From the NCBI GenBank assembly GCA_002900995.3, contig CM035307.1, positions 2,046,001 to 2,110,000 on the forward strand: 64,000 nucleotides of DNA, written 5' to 3'. Below, in pieces: positions 10,610 to 20,712 of this stretch (positions within the stretch are counted from its first letter, which is position 1; each line of letters starts with the position of its first letter). A program made the translations under genes and the position numbers. The stretch comes from Ganoderma boninense (Eukaryota; Basidiomycota; Agaricomycetes; Polyporales; Polyporaceae). The notes under the pieces are model-generated. The model was not told the DNA's origin. It saw only the letters and a program-made list of their open reading frames with translations, and made no database searches.

Positions 10610-11899
10610 ATGCTGCCTTCCTTCCTATTTGCAGTTGCTCTGGCCACAACTGGTGTCGCTGGTGCTCCCTCCCCCGCCGACGTTGTCGCGCAATTGAAGG
10701 CGGCACCTGCTCAAGCCGACCGCGTAAAGATCCTCGACAAGGACTCGGACGTGAGTATAGGTACATTCCGTAACATGTATCCGTACTCATCATTGGTTCG
10801 ATCAGTTCGTTTTCAACTTCTGGAACGCCACGGCTGTCAAGGGTGCCGGCGGTGAGACGATCTCTGCCACGTCACCAACTTCCCAGTGCTTGTTAACAAT
10901 GGTTCGTACACCTTTCATCACTCTCCTTTGAGTTCACGATTCATGGTTGATCTAGGTCTCTCCATGACCATTGGAATGCTCGGGCCATGTGGCATGAACA
11001 CGCCCCACTGGCACCCCCGCGCTACGGAGTTTCTCTACCTTGTGAACGGTAGCATCACCACCGGCATGATTCCCGAGAACGGCGAACGCTTTATCTTCAA
11101 CAAAGTTGAGGCGGGCTCGGCCCAAGTCTTCCTTCAAGGCTCCATCCACTACCAGCAGAATGAGCTGTGCGACCCGATATTGTTCGTTGCCGCTCTTAAC
11201 AGTGAAGACCCTGGTGTATCATCGGTCACACAACGTCGTAAGTTTCCGAGGTTAAAACGTTCTCACGGTCCAGCACTCATGTAACATGCAGAGTTCGGAC
11301 TCCCTCCTGACGTTGTTGGCGCTGCACTTGGTGGTCTCGGGGTCGAGTATGTTGCAGGGCTCGAGTCCATGGTGAATTTGTCGTCCCACTGGCACATCTC
11401 AAGGTCTTGCCCTGTTCAACGCGCGCTCACACTCACTTAGATCCCGGACAACATCGCCCTCGGCCGCCAGGAGTGCCTGGATCGCTGCGGGATCAAGCGC
11501 GAGAACCAGCCCACGTCGCAGCGCCAGCCCCGCAACAGCAACAACGCGCTCCCCGGCATGACGTCGACCACCTGGCCGTCGTCGATGACACGGCAGTACC
11601 AGCCGTACAGCGCGACGCCCACTGCCTCCAAGTACACCAAGACGGGTAATGTTGCCGGAGCCATTTCTGAAGATGACCACACTGTTGCGGCTAACGGCGG
11701 TATTTCCAACAGCGTACTGATCGCGCTCGCCGTTGTCGTCGGTGTCTTGGCTGTCGGATACGTCATCCTTGCCGTGGTCTGGCTCGTCAGGCGCCGCCGC
11801 AACGACGCCAAGAAGGCAAACCGGTTCTACGTCCGTCCAGAGATGTCCGGTCGCTCGATCGTCCCTACCGAAGAGCCCAAGTATGACATGCCACAGTGA
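10610..11899 (+). CDS. Germin-like cupin with C-terminal membrane anchor
   Basis: A secreted or surface protein: signal peptide LPSFLFAVALATTGVAGAPS, then one cupin_1 domain of the germin/spherulin type. The metal-binding motifs are visible: TPHWHPRATEFLYLVNG (His, His, Glu) and QGSIHYQQNE (His). Then FGLPPDVVGAALGGLGVE, PDNIALGRQECLDRC, a Ser/Thr-rich spacer, a strong membrane segment VLIALAVVVGVLAVGYVILA followed by RRRR, and a short cytosolic tail. Germins bind Mn and some have oxalate oxidase or superoxide dismutase activity; activity here is unknown. In exon 2 the conserved GGETISAT-TNFPVLVNNG lacks one nucleotide after 10870. A 35-nt intron from the internal GTGAGA would restore frame but would delete conserved residues, so a 1-nt deletion is more likely. 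Confidence 0.85.
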
Positions 11900-13458
11900 A
11901 CATTGGACTTGATAGGACCTTGAATACTTTATCTTCGTCTCCATCCGCGCTGGGTGTCCTCGTTATATCACACTATCGCACTATTTATTAAACATACTGC
12001 TCAGTATCTGTAGCCTAACCTCTCCTTCCTTTATGTCTTTCCTTGTATAGCGGGGACAGCTTCATATAGACACCATTATAATACAATACGATTACGACTT
12101 TTCTGCCTTTGGCACCATGCTTCTAGCCGACATTTCGGACCTTAACACCTTCCCGCGATCTTGAACCTCATCTCCTGCCAAGTTTCATTCGAACATCCGC
12201 TCGCCGAATATACTTGTTCTGGTGCTCATGGCCTCGTTCTAAGCACCCCCCAGATAAGGGCCTTGAGGACTCTACGCCAGCGACTAATATCATCATGATG
12301 CCCAGAACCCACATATGATGATGGAAACCCGCTGCGGACGAGTCGATAAGTTTATGGGTGCCTATGGGTCCCCCGAGCCGATGCTGCTAGCTATCTTCAG
12401 CCATCTTCCATGCACGATTCCTGACCACAGAATCCCACATTCGAAATCGTTGATTCTTCGAGGACCGTTCCCGAAATCAAATTCTCTGACGTCCGTATCC
12501 GTGGGTCGGCATTCCACACGCCGACCCCACCGAGCCGTGGCGCTGGGACTGGTCTTAAAAACCCACGAAACATCAACCATGCCTGTCGAAGCTCGCCATG
12601 ACATTCACATTGCCCTGACGGGCCAACCTGACGGCTCCAGTTTTAAAATGAAGCCTAATCGCGCTCAAGCCACTTCGACAGACATGTACAGCTGACTACA
12701 CAGGCAACAACACATCACCACCAATTATATCTAGGTTGACCGATGACGCAAGAATGCAAACACACAGAACAAGGGAATGCTGGGGTTAAATCCACGACAG
12801 AGACGGGTGCTTGGAGGAGCATCCGCGCGACAAGGAGTCTTACAATACCGTATGTATATGGAGAGACACTAACAACTTTGTTACGCGCTACTGAAGTTGG
12901 GTGTGCAGGAGTGAGGGAGAGCATGATGAAGTCGTCAAAGACTGGGACGGGATCGAGCGGAGTCGCCGATTCATGAGCGAGTGCCAAGGTCCGCGCTAAA
13001 TGATATTGAGTGTTGAAGAGGAGGAATGCATGCATGATAAAGGGTGTGTGCAGAGTGGTCGACCGAAGATGGGATATATGGGATGGACAGGACCAAGGAT
13101 ATGGACATCGATATGTACGTATGTATGTATGGGAGACAGACTAGGGTGGGCTTAGGGGAGCGGCTCACAGACACGTCGTAGATGAAATGCAATGTGCCAA
13201 GAAGAAGAGACAATGCTATTACAACGGGACAACACGAGGCACGCAAGACAAGGGAACACAAAGGAGTGGATGGAGGTCAGGTATAGTGAACGGCGATGCA
13301 TTCATACCAACGTCCCATTATGTTTTGGATCGTACGTCTGTTAGAGTCCGGAAAATGAATCTGCGCCCTGAGCCGAAGAGGGCGGGGGGCGCGTAGCACA
13401 GACGCGGGCGTATGTGTTGGAGAGGGAGGAAATGCGGCCACGTAGGGGGAGTAGGGTG
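11900..13458. other. Convergent intergenic region
   Basis: Between two convergent genes. No open frame has domain support. A short TATG/TACG microsatellite-like stretch occurs at about 13112-13131. Otherwise nothing recognised. Confidence 0.5.
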
Positions 13459-16361
13459 TCATGAAATCATGGTCTGCCGCCTGCCCGACGGTCGGCTTAA
13501 GTTCTCGAAGCCAGACTGCGGCAGGGCCCACGACGAACGTGCTTGAGAAAATACGACAGGGGGGTTTGAAGGCAGCGACGAGCTGTGCGTGGGCTTTGGG
13601 CGGGGGCTTGTGATCGGAGGCGATGGCGGGGCCGCAGGCTGCCTGCCTGGCCGAGAGCTCCGTCTATCCGCCGCAAGCTCAGTCTGGCTACGCCAACTCA
13701 CCGGTGGGCGGTGGACGGGCGAAGAATCGCCACTGCCTGCACGGTGGTGCGTTGGACGATGGGTGTAGGAACTTGAGGCGGTCTCAGAGCGGGGGAGAGA
13801 TGATCCCCGCGCGTGGGGGGATTCGTGCCCGTGGCGAGACGTACGATTGACGCGTTCTGAGCTGTTGTTCGATGGCAAGTCACGTTTCGACGGGGTCGGC
13901 GAATTGTGGCCCGAGTGCGAGGGAGAGCGAGACCGGCTGCTGCTGTGGCCACTGGATGACCGGCGGCCATACTGATGCATGAAGGGTGGTGAAGGCGGGA
14001 GCAGAGGCATGTCCATAGGCATGCCATACACCGGCATCCCCATGGTCGCCATAGGCGCCATAGGCATACCGATGGGCATGGCCATCGGCATACCCATCCC
14101 TGGCATGAATACCGGAGGGGCACTCATGTTTGGATGCATCCCCGCGTTCCACATGGGAGGGAGAGGCGGAACGGGAATTTCGCTACGACGCCGCGAGCTG
14201 CCCGTTTCGGACGCCACAGAGGTTGCACGACGGCTTCCACTATTGTGACGCTCCCGCGGTCGTATGTCTTGCTGCGACGAAGCCGGGGTGGGTACGCCGG
14301 AGTGCATGGAGGGTGGACGAGATCCAGTGCCGGACCCATATATGCTGTTAGGACGCGAGTCCTCTGGCGATCCTGTGCCAGAGCCAGAGGTCGAGCCGCG
14401 ATGCGACTGGGGCATAGCGAGGTGGGAGTCGGAGGCCGTCCTGGGCATGGTGTGGGTCGCGGGGTCGTACACAGGCCTAGAGTAGGATGCGGACGACTCG
14501 CGAGCGGGTCGAGGGCGGTCGCCGCGGTCCCACTGTCCTGTTGCGAGGCCTTCGCCGGTGACAGGGCCAAAGCCGATGCGCTGGCTCTCGCGCCGACTTC
14601 GAGCGGCGGCGACCTCATCCGCATAGAGCCGCTTCTTGCGGTCTTCCTCCATCGCGCGCTTCTCTTTCTCCCACGCCGCGCGCTCCTCTTCCCACTTCCG
14701 CTTCTCTTCCTCGTGTTTGCGACGCGCCTCTTCATGCTGTCGTCGCTGGCGCTCGGCCTGCAGGAACCGTGCCTTCTCCTCCCGCTTCTGTTTGATGCGC
14801 ATCACGTACCCTAGCGGGACGTGTTCATCCCTGTCCTCCTTCTCCCCTTCAGCGAAGCGTACACCCTGCTTGATGGCGGGCTTCAGTGGAACCCCAGCTG
14901 ATGGTGGAGGCTGTGGTGACAGGATCGGAAGTGGCGAACTCGTCGGAGACGCGAGGGGAGGAGAGGAAGAAGTACTTGGCGTCCGAATTGGCGCAGAGGC
15001 GGCCTCCATCCTCAGGGGAGAGGGAGAAGCCTTGTAAGACTGACCTCGAGATGATGACGATGTGATGGCTAGGTCAAAATCAGTGGCTGCAGAGGCACGA
15101 TGAGCAAACAGCATAGCTAACCTGGAGCTGGTCGTAAGCCTGCAGTAGATGGGGCTGTAGCTTGGGATGTGGTGGACATTGTCGCAGGCACAGAGGGCTC
15201 AGGCGGCGGCGACGGACTGAGTGTGGTGGTGGGCTGGGTGAGAGCGAGGGAGGGGCCCAAGTCGAGCGGGAGCTGAGCATCTAAGCGTAAATGAACCAAC
15301 GCCGAAGTGTCCGGGGCCGGTCCTTGACATTCCTGAGAGTGCTCGGAGGGAAGAATGTCCTCGTACAGGCCCGCAAGCAGTTCAAGGGTCAAGGAGTACT
15401 CGAGGTCAGCCACCCCGCATCCAGTAGCCGCTTCGACACGCGTCCATCGAGGTTCCCGTTCCCCGTATGCATTCATCCCGCTTGACGGCAGATTCTCGGC
15501 CAGGAGCACGCACAGTCGATCCTCGAAGCACGGCCGTTCTACCCACTTTCTCAACCCGGCCGAGGATGGCCTGACATGGCCCACACGGACAGCAGTCTCG
15601 TCCAAAAAGAGCGAGAGACGGTCCTTGAGCGCGGCCCGCCGCCCGGTGAAAGAGGTTATTGAGCGCGTCTCCGAAGGGCATAAATCGCCGCGCTGGAGGC
15701 GGCGCTGGAGCCTGCTTCGATGCATGGTTGACTCCAGGGAGTCGGCGTAGGGCAGACTGCGCCTTGTATTACACGATCGCGGGAACTCTGGGCCGCCAGC
15801 AGCGTGCAACAGCGGCGGAGGCGCATAAGGCGGGCCAAGCTTGCTGCATGTCAGGCTGAGAAGGTAAGCCTGAGGATTCTGTGTCACAAAGCGCTCCGGT
15901 GGTCTTGAAAGATCGGGGGCGACAGACGATTCTTCTGATGAGGCGTCTTCGAACGTGGACGGGGACGGCGTGGGTCGAGGACCGGACGACAGAGGTATGC
16001 GGTCGTGGGGAGTAGATGCGAAGTGCTGGAAGGAGCCGAGGGACGGATCTACGGGGATAGGTGGCAGCGGAGACCATACCTTGGATGTAGAGACCTTGAG
16101 GAGGGAACCACGGTCGTCATCAGGTGTAGTGGGTGCTCCGCTGGAGGACGAGGAGGAAGATGGGGGAAGGAAGTCGCCACTGTTGATGGTGTTGAGAACG
16201 GGGTCGACGGGTTTGCTCTTTCGAGAGATGGATCGGAAGAAGCGTTTGGAGTGGGACTTGGCGGCGGGCTGAGTGTGCTCGGTGGTGGTGGAGGCTGCAG
16301 AGGAAGAGGCAGCATCGGACCTGTCACGCTTGGAAGAGAAGACCGCGGCAATACGGCGCAT
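13459..16361 (-). CDS. Large disordered basidiomycete protein with coiled coil and Met-rich repeat
   Basis: Two exons (16361-15122 and 15086-13459) joined by an unusually short 35-nt intron, giving roughly 950 residues. I do not recognise a named domain. Seen in order: a Ser/Thr/Pro-rich N-terminal half with a more ordered stretch (KWVERPCFEDRLCVLLAEN, DLEYSLTLELLAGLYEDILP); GVRFAEGEKED and VPLGYVMRIKQKREEKARF; a charged helix of about 80 residues dense in Arg/Glu/Lys (coiled coil); RESQRIGFGPVTGE; Ser/Arg-rich disorder; a Met-Pro repeat (MGMPMAMPIGMPMAPM, near 14010-14105); and an Arg/Ser/Pro-rich tail. The FAEGEKED-to-coiled-coil block resembles uncharacterised Agaricomycete proteins from memory. 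The frame is open throughout. Function unknown. Confidence 0.7.
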
Positions 16362-17831
16362 GGGCGGGACAAGAAGGGAGGAGAGGCTGAGAAGAGATGG
16401 GAGGAGTCAAGCTGGACCTAAGGGCGCATCGGAGGGCGGGAGGGGAAAAGCGTGTGGAGGAAGGCAAGGTCGGGTAGAAGAGGAGCCTAGCAAGAGGACG
16501 GCCGGAGACAAGGGCCGGAAAATGGGGGTGACGGAAAGGAGAGAAAGGACAGAGAAGAGATCTGAGTCTCCAACGCCGAGCGCACGGAGACCGAACCTTG
16601 CACGACAGACGGATGGAGGCGGAGAGGAGGAGGGACCTGCACTGGCACAAGCACTGGCAGTGGGAGCCCGTCCGACTCGCCCGCACGCCCACGCTCCCGC
16701 GCAATCCAGAATCGAGATGCCAGCCACTGGCAGATGCAGCCCTGCCGGATCGCCCTTGCCGAGCTCCTCAGCGTGGCCGTCCCCGCCGCTCCTGCACGCC
16801 GCGAACAACGTTCATCAAACCGTTCCCACCGTATTTTTACTTTCCCCAGCGTCTTTCCGACGTCCTCCCGCTCTCGACACCCGCACCCCACGACGTCTCT
16901 GCGGGCATTCAACACCTCTCCCACTCTCGGCGGACCCATACAGACGGTCATCTCAATCCCTCTTGTCCTCCGCATTGAGTGCTCCACTTTCTCACCAAGC
17001 TAGGTCCCGCCCGATGCCCTGGCCTCATGGATGACATCATCTGATCGCTTTGAACTATTCCTCGTTGGTTGCGGCCAGGTTGTGGCCAGACCCATGTTCG
17101 TCTCCCTCCGAGCCGGGGTGGACTGTGCTCCGATCGCGAGTTGAACATTCGGGCTAGCGCCCGCAGGACCGGCGTTTCTGAATAATCCGGCTTTCCCTTT
17201 GCTCCACTAAAGTCGCCGACGGCGTACGGCAGCGTTCATGGGCGCAATGCAATGGCGAGTCGAATGTCGTGCTTCTGTCTCGCCCAGCAACGGCCCATTC
17301 CATGCTCCCTGTCATTCATGCTGACCGAGACTGTTGGGAACAAACGCCAGCGCCGTACCCACGGTCCTCACCTGCCCGGTGCCTGCCACAAGGCCCCACA
17401 ACGGTCACCCCACAACTTGGCACAACGCACCTTCCACCGTCCTTCTACTCGGAATCCCTTACGACACTCCCACCCTGGGCCCCTGCGTTGCCTATCGCAT
17501 CATATTGGGGCGCACTGTGCAAACGTACATGCCGACAAGTATAATGATGAGTACATGGTATGTGATTCATAACGGGTCAACATCGAACGGATGGACGCAG
17601 ATGGACGCGGCGGATCGCGTTGATGGGACAGGGTTCGAATGGATAGATCGTGGATGGAGGGGGTGTCGCACGGATGTAGTCGTAAAAGCCTGCGAAAGAA
17701 ACAACTAAATGACCGTAGTAAATGGAGCGCAGCGTACCAAATAAAGGAGCAGCAAAAATACAGCGGACCGATCTGGGACAGCCGCGCGACAAGTCTCTCG
17801 TCTCTCGTCACTCCGGGGTCTCGAATCTCCA
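16362..17831. other. Intergenic region
   Basis: Upstream of the coiled-coil gene and downstream of CENP-A. A 253-codon plus-strand frame (16273-17034) overlaps the start of the coiled-coil gene antisense and is Arg/Pro-rich without domain features; I do not count it as a gene. Confidence 0.5.
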
Positions 17832-18695
17832 TCATGCCAGCCCGCCGCTTGATCCTCGTAGCCGGCGAGCCAACTGGATGTCTCTCTGCATGACAGTTAC
17901 CCGTTTGGCATGGATAGCGCACAGGTTCCTGCGGACGGGGTCAGTCAGCATGTCACGCCGCAACGCATCTGAGACATGGACCGCCGGGCTGTACTCACGC
18001 GTCTTCGAACATGTGGACGAGAAATGCTTCTGTCGCCTCCTGCAGCGCGAGAATCGCAGACGTCTGCCACCGCAGGCCGTTGTCCCCATACTCTACCGTA
18101 TCCGTCACCATGTCCAGCGCGATCTCGCGCACCTGCAGGTAGAGACTGTCGTTAGCGCGGCGTTATTCCTTTGCTCTTCGCACGGCCCAGACCGCGCGCC
18201 ACAATGCAACTGTTGCAGACAAGCTCGCGGAATGACCGGGCTTCGTGATGCTGATCGCAATCGCAACGTGTAGAACAGATGAATCATTACTCACGACGCG
18301 TGAAAACGGCAGTTTGCGGATGAGCAGGTCCGTGCTCTTCTGGTACTTGCGGATCTCCCGCAGTGCGACCGTCCCCGGCCTGAACCGCTTCCCTACACGG
18401 ACCAGAGGGCCGCCCGTTGAGCACACGCCAGATAGAGAGAGGATAATTCGCGTGGAGAATGTAAATAATACGTACTGCGGGGTTGGTCACCACCCCCTTG
18501 ACCCTGTCTGCCTCCGGCACCACTGGTGCGGCGCCCCACGTTCGAGGGCCCCGCGTCGCTCCCGCGGGGCGGTCGTCCGCCCGTACTCTTGCGTGCGGTC
18601 GCAGTTTGTCGGCGTTTCGCAGGTGGGGGTGGTGACGATGGCGGAGAGTCGTCTGCTGGTTGTCTGCGCTTTCCTCGCTGGATCGTCTGCGCCAT
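17832..18695 (-). CDS. CENPA: Centromeric histone H3 variant CENP-A
   Basis: Replaces H3 in centromeric nucleosomes and marks the kinetochore site. Four exons (18695-18476, 18392-18295, 18132-17999, 17928-17832) give 182 residues. The N-terminal tail (about 75 residues) is unlike H3: basic, Pro/Ser/Gly-rich. The histone fold follows: [32 protein letters not shown], then [36 protein letters not shown], and [25 protein letters not shown]. Loop 1 is longer than in canonical H3 and shows the W and TSA of the CENP-A targeting region, while the tail lacks ARTKQTARKS. These features separate it from H3.1/H3.3. The frame is intact with standard GT-AG introns. A diverged paralog lies directly upstream on the same strand. 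Confidence 0.95.
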
Positions 18696-18869
18696 GCTGG
18701 GTGGGGGTAAAGAGCGGAGCTTGAAGGAGAGTCTTGAGTCAAGAGAGCAAGAAGCTGGGCTATAAGAGGCTGGAGATTATGAAGAGGAAACCTGAGGTGC
18801 ACAGCAGGAACGTGAGGGTATCGCACAGGAGCACAGGGCAAGCGTGGGCAGAGGCAAGTCCGTCGCGTT

Positions 18870-18920
18870 TCGGGACGCGTTTGAAACACTGCATCGCAAG
18901 CGCCCGTGACGCGACGCGGT
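18870..18920. promoter_or_regulatory. MCB-like elements upstream of CENP-A
   Basis: ACGCGT (18875-18880) and GACGCGACGCGG (18908-18919) lie 180-225 bp upstream of the CENP-A start. ACGCGT is the MluI cell-cycle box bound by MBF, which drives G1/S genes in fungi. Such control would suit a histone variant, but the role here is inferred from sequence only. Confidence 0.4.
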
Positions 18921-19252
18921 TCAGATTCAATCGGGCTTCCCTTCCTCGCCCAGAAAGGAAACCCCGGCAGGAAGGACGGTTACGACAAGACCCGCACTGG
19001 CATGCGACAGCGCCCATATGTCGTTGTTCACAGCAAGGCGGTAATAATATGTAAGAATTGCAGTGCATCTTCTACAACGGGGAATGGCCTACGAGAATAC
19101 AGGACTACCGAACGACTCTGCGAACCCTACAACAGCTGCTCTGCGGCCGTCATAGCCTAGCACCGACATGCATCTTCTATCGAGCCGAGCACGTGGTCGC
19201 AATCTTTTATTTCGAACATTGCGGCGATTTGCCTGAATTGGCCGTCTGGGCT

Positions 19253-19727
19253 TCAGAACCTCGGCATTTCCCAGCCCCTCAGGCGACAGACCAACTGGAT
19301 GTCCGCTCTGTTCACCGTAACGCGACGGGCATGTCGAGCGCAAAGGCGTCTATATAAAAACCGTAAGGCTGCCGCATAGCTCGAGACTGGACCCTCTACT
19401 TACGCGTCGTCAAACAACTCCATTAAAAACCACTCAGCGGCCACCTGGATGGCATCCACAGCCTGTGCATCCACTCCAAGGGGGCCTCCCCAGCCGTTGC
19501 CATCCACCGTCATCTCCCTCACCATTTCATGCACCTGTGGCCATGTGAGTCGACCATTGGGCCGTTGACGGTACCAGTCCACCTACCAGGCGGTTAAATG
19601 CTGCTCTGTGGAATCCCTCCAGTCTCCTTCTTCCAGCAGGCATGGCGCGAGCGATCTTCGTAGAGCTGCGGTAGGATTGTAATAAAACGGAGGTGTGGAG
19701 AGGCTTGAAGAGAGGGGACAGGCGTCG
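19253..19727 (-). CDS. Diverged CENP-A-like histone-fold gene (N-terminus not resolved)
   Basis: Three exons (19727-19587, 19534-19404, 19349-19253) read as an H3-like fold: SPLFKPLHTSVLLQSYRSSTKI aligns with [36 protein letters not shown] with [14 protein letters not shown]; then DAIQVAAEWFLMELFDDA with [18 protein letters not shown]; and RLCARHARRVTVNRADIQLVCRLRG with [25 protein letters not shown]. The last two introns sit at exactly the same codons and phases as in CENP-A, and the final exon is 97 nt in both genes. This indicates an old tandem duplication of genomic DNA. The middle differs: an insert AGRRRLEGFH before helix 1 and a Gly-rich loop 1 (GNGWGG). No ATG is obvious; possible basic upstream exons lie to about 19912. 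It may be functional or a decaying copy. Confidence 0.75.
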
Positions 19728-20712
19728 CTGTACCGCTCATGTTTTTCTAGTTGGGCTGGAACCTGACCACGCGTGGCCATACGTTTCAGCCAGTCCTTTG
19801 GAGCAGACACTCTCGACTTCCTTTTCTCACTGCCAGATGAACATCGCAGGCAGATGCGCTGATATAAGGACTCACCGTGCGCAACGGAGGGCTAGATTTC
19901 ACACCACGTAATGGAAGCGATGATTGAGTTCAGACCCTCCGCCGACCAAGCAAGAGACGGGAATCAGGCGGCGCCATCACACCGAAGGCTCGAAGGAATC
20001 AATACGAAGGTTTGGCGGGACAAGAAAACCCATGACTGTAGCGTTGATCCCGAAGCCTTGTCGACAACGACGAAGTATCCAGGAATCTTAGAATGGATGT
20101 GAGTCGGCTTGCGTCGCTTGCAGTCTTTAGATACAGTAGACTCAACTGCGAATGATGATGAGGGCGAACCAGCCGTATGAATGTGGATAGGAACGGTGGA
20201 GGGTAGATGCTGACGGTAAATTTGAACAGTAGAGTGATATACGTTGCGCCGAAGTTCTACGGGTTTTCAAGCCAAGAACATTGACTGCGACCGTACACAG
20301 TGTCGGGGTAGTAGTGGCCACGGGGAATAAACTTGCATACGCCGTGCGGATCCTCAGGCTGTTCAGAGTTCCTGGTCGGAATGCAGAGGGTTGAGACAAG
20401 GTCGAGGGGGTAGTGAGTGGGTACCGGTGCATCTTCAAGTAGTGCACCTCGAGGACACCATGACATGTTGGGATGGCTCAGTCATGGGCGCAGTTCGACA
20501 CGAATTACGTTGAACGACTGCAGCCCCTGGCCTGCAGTCGCTACAAGCGCCGGCCATGCAGGGGACGCGCGTGACATGCGTGTCACAACCTGAAAATGCA
20601 TCCTTTATGGAGCACTAGGCAGGTCCCGCCACAGGCATGGTAGCTGCGGTAGTCCCACTCTCTTCCTCCTACCGCCACCACCCGGCCCACTTGCTAGCGT
20701 ATCCACCACTAG
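19728..20712. other. Region between the CENP-A-like gene and the Gfd2-like gene
   Basis: The proximal part (to about 19912) probably contains the 5' exons of the CENP-A-like gene: a good GTGAGT donor and a basic stretch KRKSRVSAPKDWLK are present, but no start codon can be fixed. The remainder shows no supportable gene. Confidence 0.45.

Noticed and set aside
13105..13135. Telomere-like or long microsatellite array
   Set aside because: Only a few TATG/TACG units; too short to matter.
16273..17034. 253-codon plus-strand open frame
   Set aside because: It begins inside the coiled-coil gene antisense, is Arg/Pro/Ser-biased without domain or intron logic, and overlaps frames on the other strand.
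17832..18695. Canonical histone H3
   Set aside because: The tail lacks ARTKQTARKS, loop 1 is longer, and the helix 2 region fits CENP-A.
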